DNA of 64,000 nt from Protea cynaroides (Eukaryota; Streptophyta; Magnoliopsida; Proteales; Proteaceae), in the NCBI GenBank assembly GCA_028583415.1, contig CM053266.1, forward strand, positions 30,582,771-30,646,770. The letters are read 5' to 3'. A program made the position numbers and the translations under genes. The notes beneath the pieces are model-generated. The model searched no databases, had not been told where the DNA came from, and was given only the letters and a program-made list of their open reading frames with translations. Positions 45,056 to 56,639 of the stretch are shown here, one piece after another (the stretch's first letter is position 1; each line of letters opens with the position of its first letter).

Positions 45056-45897
45056 CCCAAAAACCCTGTCCTTTGCCGAAAAGGACCGTAAAGAAGGGAA
45101 AATTTCTTCAACCCAGTACGGGTGGAAATTGGGGTAGGTATTACAGCTAATGCTGTGTTACAGGAATTTGAGGAGAAAACAGACCTCAAGCCGCTCCTCC
45201 TGTAAGGAAACAGTGAGTAGGCCTTACCAGTGGTAGGCAAGGGCTCCGTCATGAGTATCTGATCGAGTACGTAAAGTGCTGTAGGAGTCATTCAAACCCA
45301 TGAAAAATTGAAACACTTGCTCAGTTTGAATGTGCTCATGAAAGGCAGGTTAGGAGCCGCATGTACAATCAGGAAGACAAATGTGGGAGCTTCTTAGCTC
45401 ATCCGAAAGAATCTTCATGGTAGAGAAGTAACTTGAAACTGAGAGAGTAACTTGTCGAAGAAGCGCAATATTACGCTTCAATTCATAAATGCGAGGGCCA
45501 TTGCCCTGAGAGAACCTAGCTTCTAGATCCAGCCATAGTTCACAAGATGTGTTCACATACAGAACACCATTAAGTAATTTTTTTACCAGGCCATTATAGA
45601 TCCAAGAATGAGATCACACTGATCCCATGCTGAAACAACAACAGAATCAACAACAGGATCTGGACGTGGATAAGTACCATCGATGAAAACAAATTTGTTC
45701 TTGGCACCTAATGCGACGCGCATCGCCCTCTTCCATGTAGCATAATTATTCTCGTCCAGGAGCTGAGAGGCTAACACATGTCCTAGATTATCAGCAGGAT
45801 ATAACGAAGAAGGAGAAGGAAACTGAAGATTAGAAACCGAAGCCATGAACACAGTATGAGAAGAACATTCAAGATTTAAAGAATTTGCAGAAAACAA
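45056..45897 (-). pseudogene. Copia-B gag
   Basis: 45583-45897 has LLDENNYATWKRAMRVALGA, KNKFVFIDGTYPRPDP and WDQCDLILGSIM. 45350-45556 has ELWLDLEARFSQGNGPRIYE and DELRSSH. The next frame reads QVFQFFMGLNDSY near 45300. This is the normal copia gag order, with stops or shifts between frames, ending at MITE B4. Confidence 0.92.
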
Positions 45898-46205
45898 GGT
45901 CTACGAAACCCTAAAAAGAAATGTATCATTGAAGGAAGAATTTCTTGCAAGAAACTCAAGTGTAACAATTTGCACAGACAAATTTATGCAAGAATGAATT
46001 GCAGAAGAAAGTATCAAGAAAGATTTTCAACAAAAGTTTAAGTAGAAAGTATCAAGAAATAGATGTCAGATTTGTGTGAAGGAAAAAAAAATCACAGATC
46101 AATGAAAGACAAACAAACACCGAATTCAAATTCGTATACTTAGAACAATAGATTACAGTGAAGAAGTAATTTCAGAGGAGACACACTAGGAGAGCGATTT
46201 CGCTC

Positions 46206-46376
46206 GTCAACATTCAGATTTTTGAGGAAAGATAGTTCTGAAACTCAGAGAGACTTGTATTCGAGGATAATGAAACAAAAGTATACGGTTGAATATTTAT
46301 ATCCAAGAGAACTATTAAATAAAGAAACAAAGAAATCTCTATACATGTGAAGCTAAAAGACACGTCATCCCATTGA
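46206..46376 (-). repeat. Copia-B 5' LTR, shortened
   Basis: Aligns with 34101-34359 (shared TTCTGAAACTCAGAGAGACT, AATAAAGAAA, AAAGACACGTCATCC). It lacks the duplicated 68-bp block and the outermost ~8 bp (TCTAACA), so the left flank target duplication cannot be tested. Confidence 0.85.
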
Positions 46377-46413
46377 TGTGTTTCTCATGTAATTTCCTGC
46401 TCCAATTTCCTTT

Positions 46414-46555
46414 CGTGTAGAAATCCTCTCCTGTCGACCTGTTGCTTATTAAGGATGGGTTTTCAGTCGACCCACCTCCCCATATATTGGTAGGTTGACC
46501 GACTGATCCGCAGCCCTTGGATCAGCCACCTCCTGCCGCGGGAGAGGATTTTTAT
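46414..46555. mobile_element. ATCGTCTC-type MITE, subfamily A (copy A3)
   Basis: The ends AAATCCTCTCCTGTCG and CGCGGGAGAGGATTTTTA surround CCCACCTCCCCATATATTGG. Flanks AATTTCCTTT and CCTTTCCTTT match at 8 of 10 positions. Confidence 0.75.
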
Positions 46556-47249
46556 CCTTTCCTTTCTGCTTCTAATGCCTCTTCCATCTTTCTCACAAGA
46601 ATTTTCTATCATAGGTCATGCTAAGGGATCCTAAGCTTATTTTGCGTTTGTTTTTCCATTAATTACATGAGCTGAAAACACGGTAGACTAAGGGTATCAA
46701 AAATGGGCCTAGCCCGATAGCACGGACCGAGCCGGCCCGATATAACCCGAACCCAGCCCAGACCGAACCTTAATGGATAGGTTTCGGTCTCGGCTTGTAA
46801 AGCCTGACACCGTTTCAGCCCAAATCGAAACCAGACCGGACCGGCCCGTTAAGAAGCCCGAACTAGCCCGAACCAATAATACCTAACCCAAACACCGATA
46901 AGGTCCATCCGGACCCAGTTTCTTAATTTTAATAGTTTTAAATTTTGATGGATTATATTATACTGTTATAGTTCATTTCTTGATCCGAAATATTATATAA
47001 ATCTATAGTTGAAAAAAGTATTTTAATTGTTATAATTTATTGAATTGCATACATATAGAAGGAATGATGCTAATTTTATATGCTTTCCGTTTCTTCTCTA
47101 CACAATTCCTTGGTTTCTAGAATGAAAACAACACTGAGCCTTTGTCATGAAAAAGACGGTTCTCACCATCACTTATTGAGTGGTGTTCTCAGTCCAAATA
47201 GGAGGAATTGGAAATGCAGCTCTACAAGACAAATAATGGAACATGCTAG

Positions 47250-47333
<84 letters not shown>

Positions 47334-48806
47334 AACTTGTAGATAATCAAGCAATTTTGAGTTAATTTTTTTTTTTTCGGCCAGTCAATTCGGAGTCTGT
47401 AATTTGAGGTACTATTTTTTGGAATCTTGAAAAATGCTATACAGTAACAACAATCTGTGTCTCCTTTATGTTTTATCATTCTTCAGGTACAATTCCAAAA
47501 TCAAACCAATACAAAGCTTCACCAAAAGAAAAACCAAAATCTTGTTTTTCACTGCAGAAATCAACCCTCAATGCACAATTACAATGGCACAACTTAGAAA
47601 CTAAAAAAGATTGGTAAACCCACCAAATCAGAAACAACCAGAGATGAAGAAGAATAGGATTCATAAGCAACTACAAGTTTAATCTCTGAACTTGAAACTC
47701 TGAAACTACTTGAAAGCTTTAATGCATTGAAGATTCCTTGTTTCCTTTAATGAGGCTTACTACAAGTTATTCTATCAATCAACTAAAAAAAATAAAAAAT
47801 GGAAGAGCCTTTTGCTCTATGTTGAGCTGTTGCGCAAGAACATATTGGAATCATTTCGAATTTGGTTTGAGAAACTGTAGACAGTACTAAATACCTTTAG
47901 GTAATGTTTACCCAATCTGCACACCTGTCTTTACCGATTTCAATTCATAACAACTTAAACCAGAGGAAGCTGGTCCATTTTGACCTGCTAAACTAACTAA
48001 TCCACATATTCAATGGGTATAAATTTCTTTAAGATTCAATAAATGATAGCTCATCCTTCAACCATTCTACACTTGAATTTCTGTGTTCAATTTTTCCTTG
48101 CCATTGACATGCATCTGATGCATCTTGAGTCCAAATTTTTTTTAAGTGTTCTTTCCCTCTTCTTCAGTATGCTAGAATTTACTTATTCTTGAATGATTGT
48201 ACTTGTCTTTTCTTTTGCTGTGTATGACTTGAATTTGATTGAAAACCTAGCCAAACAGTTCAAGTCGAGGTGGAGTTGTTCAGTAGTCCACATGGTGTAA
48301 GGATTATACCCTTTTTTTTTTTTTTTTTTTTTGGGGGGGGGGGGGGGGGTGTGGGGTTGAGAATGTGTTTGAAATGGAGTAAATATAGCTTGTGAAATGA
48401 GGTTAAATTTCAATCGATGTTCTGTAACGCTTACTGCCTTTGAAGTTGTGGACATGTATGGTTAATCTGGATCACATAAAAAAGCATACCATGCCAAACT
48501 TTGTCTGGTTATGTGATATTTTGGAGAAGGGATATGCATAGAGGTTAAATCTTTTATAATGCAGTAACAGATGTGCAAGGAGGAAAACCTGTTGTTTTCC
48601 CTCCATGTCATATAAATGGAGAAGAGCATCTAGGAGCATGCAACATGTAAAAACATAATAATGATTTCCTTCAATAGTTGTCCAGCATTACTTCAGTATT
48701 ATTTGCAAACTGAGATGTTTATATTAAAAATAGCATACTATATCAATTTGGAGTACCACTTATTGAAGACTCATTCTAAGAACTTTCCGAATATGTCACT
48801 GTGCAG
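46556..48806. other. Intergenic with homopolymers and (TA)n
   Basis: 46690-46930 is rich in CCCGAACC/CCGACC-type words. (TA)n at 47251-47300 runs into T at 47301-47332. A T21/G17 block lies at 48312-48349. A first exon for the eIF6 copy was looked for here and not found. Confidence 0.5.
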
Positions 48807-49508
48807 GACTCCAGTTTGAGAACTCCTGTGATGTTGGGGTTTTCTCTAGGTTGACTAATGCATATTGCTTGGTTGCAATTGGAGGATCAGAGAACTTCTA
48901 CAGGTGAGAATGTTTGAGCTGTATAATGTGATATCTGTCTTTCCATTGTATTGAAAAGACTAAGTTTCTGAGTCTCCTGCAGCACTTTTGAAGCTGAGCT
49001 AGCAGGTGTTATCCCTCTGATTAAAACATCCATAGCAGGCACTAGGATTATTGGACGACTATGTGTTGGTAAGAACTCTGTGGTTCTTTAGGAATCAGGC
49101 ATGAAGATTTTGAGCAATTTCTACTATATTATTTGTTTTTACTTTATGGCTTGCTTTTCATGGCAGGAAATAAAAATGGCCTTCTCTTGCCACACACTAT
49201 CACAGATGAAGGTAAAATTTGGGATTTGTTAGTCCTGCAGCAGTTGGATATATTCTTAAGTTACTATAAATTATCTAGAAGTTATGAGTGATAGGAGAGT
49301 TTTATGTTATAGTAGGGTGCTTCCAGGTAGGAGAATCTCTTGTGGATTTCGTAGCAGGTGGCCACTCATTTGATTTCCATGGAGAAGGATAGTCCCAAAG
49401 GTCCTATGCAGGCCTGCATATTTCTATTAAAGACATGGATGGTTCAAGGTGCTCCTGAGTCTAGTGTCATTGTTGTCCTTCTTGTAGTTGTAGAAGCTTT
49501 AGTTGCAG

Positions 49509-49939
49509 GCATGGTTCAAGGTATGGGTATTGGATCGTCGGTTTTGGATCTGACCCATCCCCGATCCCAGCCTATTTTAATATTGTAACAAAATAGAAAA
49601 GAAAGAAAAAGAAGACGCAGAGAATGGAGAGAGAATCAATGTGTGTGTATTTCTCCTCTCCTTACGTCCTTGTATTTATAGAGAAAATAGTAACCAACCA
49701 TTACAAGAAAGTATCTCAAATTAGAAGAGACAAAATAAGAAAAAAATAAACTAACTTAGGAAAGAGATAAACTAACTTAGGAAAGAAAAGATAGCTTAGT
49801 CAACAAGATTAAGACTTATTTCAATTACCAACTAGACAACTAAATTATTTAAGAAACTATCTTAACAAATACCATTTTAATGAGGCTCGGTTTTCGACAT
49901 GGCCAATACCATGTCAGATACCTGGATTTAGAACCATGC
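49509..49939. mobile_element. TIR element in the eIF6 intron, split by a solo LTR
   Basis: GCATGGTTC at the left and GAACCATGC at the right are inverted, followed inward by GGTATGGGTATTGG and CCAATACCATG. TTGCAG is repeated outside both ends (49503-49508 and 49940-49945). Excluding the LTR, it is about 145 bp. Confidence 0.7.
49584..49867 (-). mobile_element. Solo LTR, same family as 63078-63373
   Basis: Plus strand TGTAACAAAATAG to GAAACTATCTTAACA. AATAT and AATAC flank it (4 of 5 match). It aligns with the LTR at 63078-63373 inverted (shared AAATACAAGGAC, AATTAGAAGAGACAAAATAAG and AACTAACTTAGGAAA-type blocks). Confidence 0.88.
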
Positions 49940-50493
49940 TTGCAGGCCTAGATATCTCATCCCAATAAGTAGTTTGTGGCAAGTCATATATGTTCTTTTG
50001 GTTATTATGGTTTGACTAACAGCATGATAAACAATATGTTCTTTAAATGATGTCTTCCATAAGCTTGTACCATATTTGCTTGGATTGTGCTGCAACTTTT
50101 GGACTAGTATTTATTCAACCATTTAATTGATACTTATAAACATCTAATACTACATTCTTGCTTCTTGTGTATTTTCCATTCTAGAGCTTCAACACTTGAG
50201 AAACAGTTTGCCTGATCAAGTTGTTGTTCAACGCATTGAAGAGAGGCTATCCGCTCTAGGGAATTTCATTGTTTGCAATGACCATGTTGCTCTTGCTCAT
50301 ACAGATCTTGACAGGGTAAAAATGTTTTTTTTTTCCTCTCAACTCTTTCATGTATATAATTTATTTAAGTTTGAAGTTTTCCATTGCCTGATATAGGTTG
50401 AATATGCTTGCAGTAGAATTTTTTTCTTTTTGAAAATTTCCTGGAAATTTTAGCAAAAGAAAGAAGGAAATTATACTTATTGCTACAGAAAAT

Positions 50494-50760
50494 TCATTTC
50501 CAGTCAAACATCTTCTCTTTCCAGCCTAACCTGTACTGCATATTGAAGTTTTCAACATTACTTAGCCCGTCAGTTAAGCTGAAAGTTACAATTACCTCAC
50601 TAATTAATTCACCACTAGGTTTTGTAGAACATTCGTATTTTTTTGGGTGAATAAATAATATATTATAGCACCCCGAAAAAAGGAGAACAAACTTGAGTAT
50701 CCAAAAGATAGAGCCTGGCTCCTTACAGACTAGGCCAGAGGCCGGAAGCAAAACAAGAAG
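50494..50760 (-). repeat. Unclassified retroelement-like remnant in the last eIF6 intron
   Basis: The minus strand holds TTCCGGCCTCTGGCCTAG and GGAGCCAGGCTCTAT, wording common in plant retroelement tails, but no domain can be assigned. It may have replaced the missing exon region. Confidence 0.25.
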
Positions 50761-51166
50761 AAAATTACAAACTACATTTGTATTAATACAAGTAGAAACT
50801 GAAGAAGTTGGAGAATAGGTCTAGCTATTTTTGATTTTCATGTTCTATTGTAAGAGTGGCATCCTAAGTAAAATTTGGATTTTTCCAGGCATCTATTCTT
50901 CTGAAGATTTTACACAGATTTCGCAGACACCTAGGAGGGACTTTTTAGGGCATTAGAATGTTCCCCCCTTATAGTTCAGAGGTCGGACTGAATCACCTGC
51001 CTCATTTTAGTGGCATTTTATCGATCCCACTTTGCCTGGTGGAAGCTTAATGACCAAAATGGCAATAATCCAACCCTTGGAACAGAATTTAACTTGGAGA
51101 GAGTATTGCATAAATAGTTCAGTTAAAGTGCATAACAACCTCTCAGGAAGACATAACTTAGGCTCT

Positions 51167-51250
51167 CTTTGGTATGTATAATAGAATTAATTATATAATA
51201 CATTATGACATGCAGTTGTTTGGTATGACAATTTATGATATTCATTTATA
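51167..51250. mobile_element. Truncated Tourist-like MITE
   Basis: Begins GGCTCTCTTTGGTATGTATAAT preceded by TAACTTA, like the left end of 3778-4085, with ATATAATACATTATGA. The right end is missing. Confidence 0.65.
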
Positions 51251-52689
51251 TTTAAAATAAATCCTATTCTAACAGAGGTGGATAGGAAGTATTTTTATTC
51301 TTCTTTTTTTTCCCAACTGAAATCCTTTTCTACAGCTTCTGTCTTGAAGGGTTGATATTAATATTAATATTATCAATTGCTTAACAATTGTTGCTCCAAC
51401 AGGTCCATCCTCATACATCAGTGGAAGACTTGGATGAGCTTTCAACTCTCCTTCAGGTTCCACTGGTGGCTGGGACTGTAAATTAGGCGAGCGAAGTCAT
51501 CGCCGCTGGCACGACTGTAAATGACTGGACTGCCTTTTGTGGGTCGGACACCACAGCCACAGCGCTATCTGTCATTGAGAGCGTCTTGAAGTTGAGGGAA
51601 ATGCAACCTAATGCGATTGTTGATGAGATGAGGAAATCATTGATTGACAGTTATGTTTGAATTTGTTGTCCTAACTATGCCAGCAGTTAGTGTTGAAAAA
51701 TTACAATACATTTTGAATCAACCCCCTCCCCCCTGATGGTCTGGTTCTTCCCCCAGGGCTGATGCATTTGAGGATGAGTAATCAGGTTTGCCTTCCTAAA
51801 TAAATTAAAACACTTTGATGTTTCAGAAGCAGGAGTCCCGCAGAAACCTTGAAAACAAATTTTGAATTTTGGACAGATGATATTATATAAAGAATACCCC
51901 TAGCCGGGTGTAATGGAATTTTGCACACTCGCACTTATTGACCATCGGATGGGTAGTTTGAATCTCTACCAAATCTTTACCGATCGTTGCCGCTGCCATT
52001 GCATCATTGATGGGCGATGATCCATCATCATCGTTCTTCCACTACATCACCCATGATCCTCCTTTCTTTCCTCACCACCAATTCCATCGTTGGCCAGTGG
52101 CAAGTCATCCACATCAAGCTGTCCTCCCTCTGTTGCTCCCTCTCCCTCTCCCTCTCTGATATCTTTGGCTGCCCCACTGATTGGAGAACCTGTGCCTCTG
52201 TGACCTCCTCCCCAGTCCCCACCCTTCACAAGACCAAGTCCCTCTCGGACCTCTGCCAGAACCCTTCCTCCTGCACCAGCAGCAAGCTCCTCATGTCCAT
52301 CCTACATGACCTCAATTTTCACCATTTTTTAGATGCCCGGGCAACAACGAGCAGGGAGAACTCTACAGGAGAGTTTCTTCATTGAATTTAGATGAAAATC
52401 TAGGTTTACATAGTAGAATTCCCGAGAAATGTGGTTATGTAAAATAGGAAGGCATCCGCAGCGGCGGCAAATCGAATAAGGAGTTACTAGTTCCAAACCT
52501 AAGGTTTTGTGAATATGTAGTGCAGGGCAGCTGCAGAATAGGGGCTACAGGAGATCCCCACCATTCCTTCACAGATATTCCTATGAGCTCCTTTGCAACT
52601 CTTCTAGTTTCTCTTCAGGATCTACCGGAGAAGTGAAGGCATTGTTGCTATTGCTATTGCTATTTAGGCGGCTGCACGACGGTATCTAC

Positions 52690-52791
52690 TTCCGTTTGAG
52701 TGAGGAGGCGCACAGGGTGTAATGGAATGTGTAAATGAAATTCCGTTTGAGTGAGGTGGTGCACATGGTGTAATGGAATGCGTAAATGAAA
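52690..52791. repeat. Tandem duplication, 2 x 51 bp
   Basis: TTCCGTTTGAGTGAGG... with GGTGTAATGGAATG occurs at 52690 and 52741, differing at a few positions. Confidence 0.95.
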
Positions 52792-52950
52792 TTCAAGAAA
52801 TGCATGGATTGCAAGTAGTAGCGGTAGCAGTGATTACAGCAAGAGGGAGAGCAAGAGTTGCAGAGGGAAGCGAAGGAAAGAGAGCTGGTGTAATTTTCAT
52901 CTGGTTGCTTGCTAACAATGATCTGCAACATTAAAGGATGAAGCTCGAAG

Positions 52951-53018
52951 CTTGGTATTAGTAGCTATACCTAGCTAAGGGGAGCTTGGTATTAGTAGCT
53001 ATACCTAGCTAAGGGGAG
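52951..53018. repeat. Perfect tandem duplication, 2 x 34 bp
   Basis: CTTGGTATTAGTAGCTATAC and the following 14 bases are repeated at 52951 and 52985 without a difference. Confidence 0.97.
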
Positions 53019-54422
53019 TATGGTGAGAGCCAGTGTCCGAGATTCAATTACACAAGAAATTCCAAATGAAGAATTTGACAGCCCATGCAATATTCGGCCC
53101 GTTTAAAAACAGACAATTTTGTGGTCAGAAATATTAACAGACAGAATGTCAAAGAACATTCAAACACGCTAAACTTTTTACGCGGGGACCTTTAAGCCAC
53201 GGGTACCTTCCGGAGTCAGTCTTGACCTGCTGCATGTTTTTACTTTTCCTCGTCTAAGAAGGTGTAGTTGACACAATCCTCCTGAATGGAACTGCCAAGA
53301 AAACTTAAAAAAAGAAAAGCCCTTCATTGAGAGGTTTGGGCATTTAACTAACGAAACCAAGAATGCTTTAACAATCCATGAATGCTTTCGATTCCCCGCA
53401 GTAAGGAAGACGATAAGGAACGGAGATGTTGCATCAACTGCAACTATAAGTTTGGGGGTTCAAGCCATTTCAAGAAGAACACAGAAAAAAAATAATAAGG
53501 AATTGTAACTACCAACCCAACTTGAATGCAATTGTTATCATTTAGAAGATTTTGAAGTGGAACCCCTAAGAGAAGAGAGGCAAAGGGGATTCTTTATGAA
53601 CAATGCTTGGAAATTTGAATTGAGCACTGACGAAACTGAGGGAAGGAGAACACCTGGATTTGCTAGAACCTGAAGAAATTTGATTGAGAAACAGAATAGA
53701 AATTATGAACAGTGGAAATTTTGACAGAAGGAAGATTGCTAGTGTAATTACATACAAAAATGAGGGAGATGTGGAAAAACTGCTGCATCAGGTATTCTCT
53801 GAGGAGAAAATTTTATGCCCCGAACACATCCATTGGATTGAGACTTGGATATAAGGAAGAACAATTCAATGTAATTAGTGTATAAAGAATCTACCCATTG
53901 AAAAAAGTATATAAAGAAATAAATATCTAAAGCAACCATAACAAGATTACAAAACTACAACCCACTTAATCAAATACCTTTCCATGTTCTTGGTATAGAG
54001 AATTGATAATGGATTGGAATAAGAGGACTTGAAACTGTATGACAGGTAGGATAATACCATTGTGTTCCTAATCTGTAGTAGTTCTCCCGAACAAAACCAG
54101 GCATCATTTGTGAGAAACTCACCTCACTTGATCAGTAATGCTTTCTAAATTGGTTGCAGACAGGAAATAGAGAGCTGCACCTTTTGTCTTTGTGTACCTA
54201 GTCCTCCCTTTAAAAGTCACGAGACAGTGATCATGCATTTGAGCACCATATCCAATTACAGAAATTGTTAAAGTGTAGAATGAATATTAAAATCAAAACA
54301 GGCTGCCCAGACAATCAGTTTTTGTGGTCAAAACAGATTACATATGAAGGAGCAGCATCAAAGGCCTGGTTAGATTGCAGGGTCTCCAATCCTCTAGAGT
54401 GAATAAATTGCAGAACAAGTGC

Positions 54423-55643
54423 TCAACAGCCCATGACAGCACAGTTATAGACGAAAACTCCAACATGCTCCTTCACACCAAGAACCTTCCACTCTAAGGT
54501 CCCATCTTTAACCCCTGACTCTGGACGCCAAGAGTTCAACACGATACCATCACCTTCAGGGCCCCTCTGCCCACCTACAACCAGCAGTTCCTTGCCGCAT
54601 GCCTTGAAAGCCAGGCCCCAACCATTAGCAGAATCAGCTCTCACAGGGAGCCTTCCCAAGACAGCCCAAGTGTTCTTCTTCTTATCATACTTCTTCACCA
54701 TGTTGGTTGAGTGCTCAACCGCATATAGCTGGTTATCCACAACTGCCACAAGCGGAGGTGCCTGAGCCACCTTATTAACATTTGGGTACATTCCTTCAAT
54801 TTTCCTCCATTTCCTCGTCTCAAGATTATATTCCTCCCCACAAGTCAATGAGACTGTAGGAGTCGACATCCCACCTATCACGTAGAACTTCCCATCCATG
54901 AAGAAACCAGAGCACAGCTTACGCGGAGAGTGCATGTTAGGTAACAATTCCCAGCTACCAGTCTCAGAATCATATAGCTCAGCAGATTCCAATATCTTTC
55001 CTTTCTTATCACTTCCTCCTGCAACAATGGCAATTGAGCCAAAGCTACTCGAACCGAACAGGCATCGAGGAAAGCTCATTCCTTGACACTTAACCCAATT
55101 CCGATGAACCAAACTGTACTTCCAGGTAGCAAAATCCAACAACTCCCGGCCAAAAACCAGTAATTCACTGCCCACAGCTAATGACTCCTTGTCTGCATGA
55201 TTGAAGCATTCATCGCAAGGGATCTTGGGCAATCTCATCCATTTCTTTCTCGTGGGGTCGAAAGCTTCCCACCCCCGAGGGTCACAGACCAAGTACACCC
55301 AGTGCTCGGCGATACCCATCTGCTTCCGTAGTCCATAGAGACAGCCACTTTTTATCAACGAATTGAATCTCCTGTTAAGGCAAGCAAGCGAAGCATAATC
55401 TGATCGGCGTGCCCAGGCAAGGCAAGTCAGAGCAATGTCATCATGTATACCAGGAAGAAGAGAATCACATGATGAAGCAGCAACGCGGCGATGTTGAAAG
55501 CGACCATCATTATCTCCTACATCAGATCCCATCTTCGAGACAACGTATCTTCTGTCTCCAACAAACTCAGAGCAAGGTTTTTCCGTCAAGCACCGGAGAT
55601 TGAAATCAAACAGTCTCTTCGACTCATCGGCTTGAAGAATCAT
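54423..55643 (-). CDS. F-box/kelch-repeat protein, At5g60570-like
   Basis: An intact 406-codon frame. The first in-frame ATG is at 55641-55643; an in-frame stop lies 31-33 bp upstream (55674-55676). An F-box lies at about residues 60-105 (LLPGIHDDIALTCLAWARRS, LACLNRRFNSLIKSG), followed by kelch repeats with the usual G-G pairs (FGSIAIVAGGSDKKGKILES, FFMDGKFYVIGGMS, ELLVVGGQRG). It ends FVYNCAVMGC, the conserved tail of this clade (SKIP11/At1g74510/At5g60570). CDPRGWEAFDP, PCDECFNHADKESLAV and KIEGMYPNVN favour the At5g60570 branch. The coding part is intronless, as usual in this group. These proteins are substrate receptors of SCF ubiquitin ligases, with the kelch propeller as the target-binding part. 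The N-terminal ~55 residues are less conserved. Confidence 0.95.
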   Translation of the reverse strand: MILQADESKRLFDFNLRCLTEKPCSEFVGDRRYVVSKMGSDVGDNDGRFQHRRVAASSCDSLLPGIHDDIALTCLAWARRSDYASLACLNRRFNSLIKSGCLYGLRKQMGIAEHWVYLVCDPRGWEAFDPTRKKWMRLPKIPCDECFNHADKESLAVGSELLVFGRELLDFATWKYSLVHRNWVKCQGMSFPRCLFGSSSFGSIAIVAGGSDKKGKILESAELYDSETGSWELLPNMHSPRKLCSGFFMDGKFYVIGGMSTPTVSLTCGEEYNLETRKWRKIEGMYPNVNKVAQAPPLVAVVDNQLYAVEHSTNMVKKYDKKKNTWAVLGRLPVRADSANGWGLAFKACGKELLVVGGQRGPEGDGIVLNSWRPESGVKDGTLEWKVLGVKEHVGVFVYNCAVMGC

Positions 55644-56600
55644 ATTGGCAAATCTGCAGGGTCCTGGCAAAGTTCATCTGGCAAGACACTTGTATACAGA
55701 GCCGATAGATGACAGGGCAGGTATCTAGAGATGCTGAGAACAATAACAAAGGGTCCGAGTGGAGGTACACATAACTCAGTATCAGTAGATCGATCTATCC
55801 ATCTGTCTATCCAATAGAGCGCCAGCCAAACTCAGTGAAAATTCCCCCTTTTCAACCTTTTCAATCGCTCCGTCATGCTTCAGGAATTTAGCCGTCAGAT
55901 CGAAGGGATTGGTATGACTTGTGGGAAATATATGACGAGGAAAGCGGATATCTGTCAAACTACCAGTTGGATCAGCCACAGCGTGACAATCACATCTCCC
56001 AGAAAGATCTTCCACCGAAATCGATTCTGTTCTCTGGCAGTGTCGTCGACTGGACTAACCAGAGAAACAAAAAACACGAATCCGGTGGAAAGAATTACAA
56101 AAAGGATTTAAAATGGATCCAAACAGAAACAATCGGCCAAATCTGATAAAAAAAATTGGTGTGTTCAGATGATACTGATATAAACAGCAGAATTTCCCGC
56201 GAAATCAGGGGCCGAGGAAGAGAAGATCAAGTGAAAGATAATAAAAACCGATCCAAATCAGACAACAGATAACAGGATCTCCACCGAAATTATTGACCGG
56301 CGAGAATCGCCAGAAAACTACAATACAAACCGAGACGAACGAGAGTGTTGGGGAAAAAAAAGTTATAACTAGAGCAGAGAAATCACGAACTGAAATCCAA
56401 ACAATAAAACAATAATAATCAAAATTAGATAGAAATACCAAACGAAGGTGCCGCCACCTGCAAATCAGACACTTCGATCGAAGCGCGAAGCGAAGATAAC
56501 ACAACGGAGAGAAGAAGTAGACGTTTCACCGGCAAAAAATCGCCGGATTCCGGCGGTTGATGGGGTTGGAAAGGGCATGGGGTGGTTTAGGATCAGAGAA
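55644..56600 (-). promoter_or_regulatory. Probable 5' leader and core promoter of the F-box gene
   Basis: A TATA-like TTTATATAAT on the minus strand (about 56619-56629) would place the transcript start near 56590. The leader would then exceed 900 nt and probably contains an intron; candidate junctions were not resolved. A (TC)n tract (56749-56774) lies upstream. Confidence 0.4.
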
Positions 56601-56639
56601 TTTTTTGGATGAGAGATGATTATATAAAAAAAAAGGATT

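Larger units (their letters stand above)
34101..46376 (-). mobile_element. Ty1/copia element 'Copia-B', expanded to 12 kb by nested insertions
   Basis: Matching LTRs lie at 34101-34359 and about 46206-46376. Between them on the minus strand are gag (45050-45897), a CCHC knuckle (about 40185-40260), integrase (36575-37372), RT (34935-35997) and RNase H (34367-34660) in correct copia order. Interruptions are a 2.1-kb solo LTR (37558-39700), three 243-bp MITEs, a long-TIR element and other DNA between 40.3 and 44.8 kb. Confidence 0.88.
48807..51660 (+). pseudogene. eIF6 (ribosome anti-association factor) copy, disabled
   Basis: Five exon blocks with plant-like junctions match eIF6: 48807-48903 (LQFENSCDVGVFSRLTNAYC), 48983-49068 (LIKTSIAGTRIIGRL), 49167-49211 (NKNGLLLPHT), 50185-50315 (LRNSLPDQVVVQRIEERLSA to HTDLDR) and 51403-51660 (VHPHTSVEDLDELSTLLQ to KSLIDSYV). 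Phases fit from block to block. The exon for ETEE... to the second SNRGGL-type region, normally between the last two, was not found in 50316-51402. An in-frame TAG at 51484-51486 replaces the Arg of the VNRGSE block. No ATG exon is visible upstream. eIF6 normally binds 60S subunits and works in their maturation; this copy could not make it. The third identified intron (49212-50184) holds a MITE with a solo LTR inside, and the last contains a Tourist fragment. Confidence 0.9.
51661..54422. other. Intergenic / F-box gene 3' flank
   Basis: Holds an unrecognised open stretch at 52017-52385 (TDWRTCASVTSSPVPTLHKT; GC-richer than its flanks, possible gene relic). Two tandem duplications lie at 52690-52791 and 52951-53018. 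The last few hundred bases before 54423 are presumably the 3' UTR of the F-box gene; no clear poly-A signal was singled out. Confidence 0.45.

Noticed and set aside
47080..47479. Open frames ending in Ile-Tyr or Lys runs
   Set aside because: Translation of (TA)n and poly-T; not coding.
55670..55670. Longer start for the F-box protein at 55670
   Set aside because: The codon there is TTG; the first in-frame ATG is at 55641-55643, and an in-frame stop lies just upstream of 55670.
54898..55712. Plus-strand open frames over the F-box gene
   Set aside because: Antisense shadows of the intact minus-strand gene.
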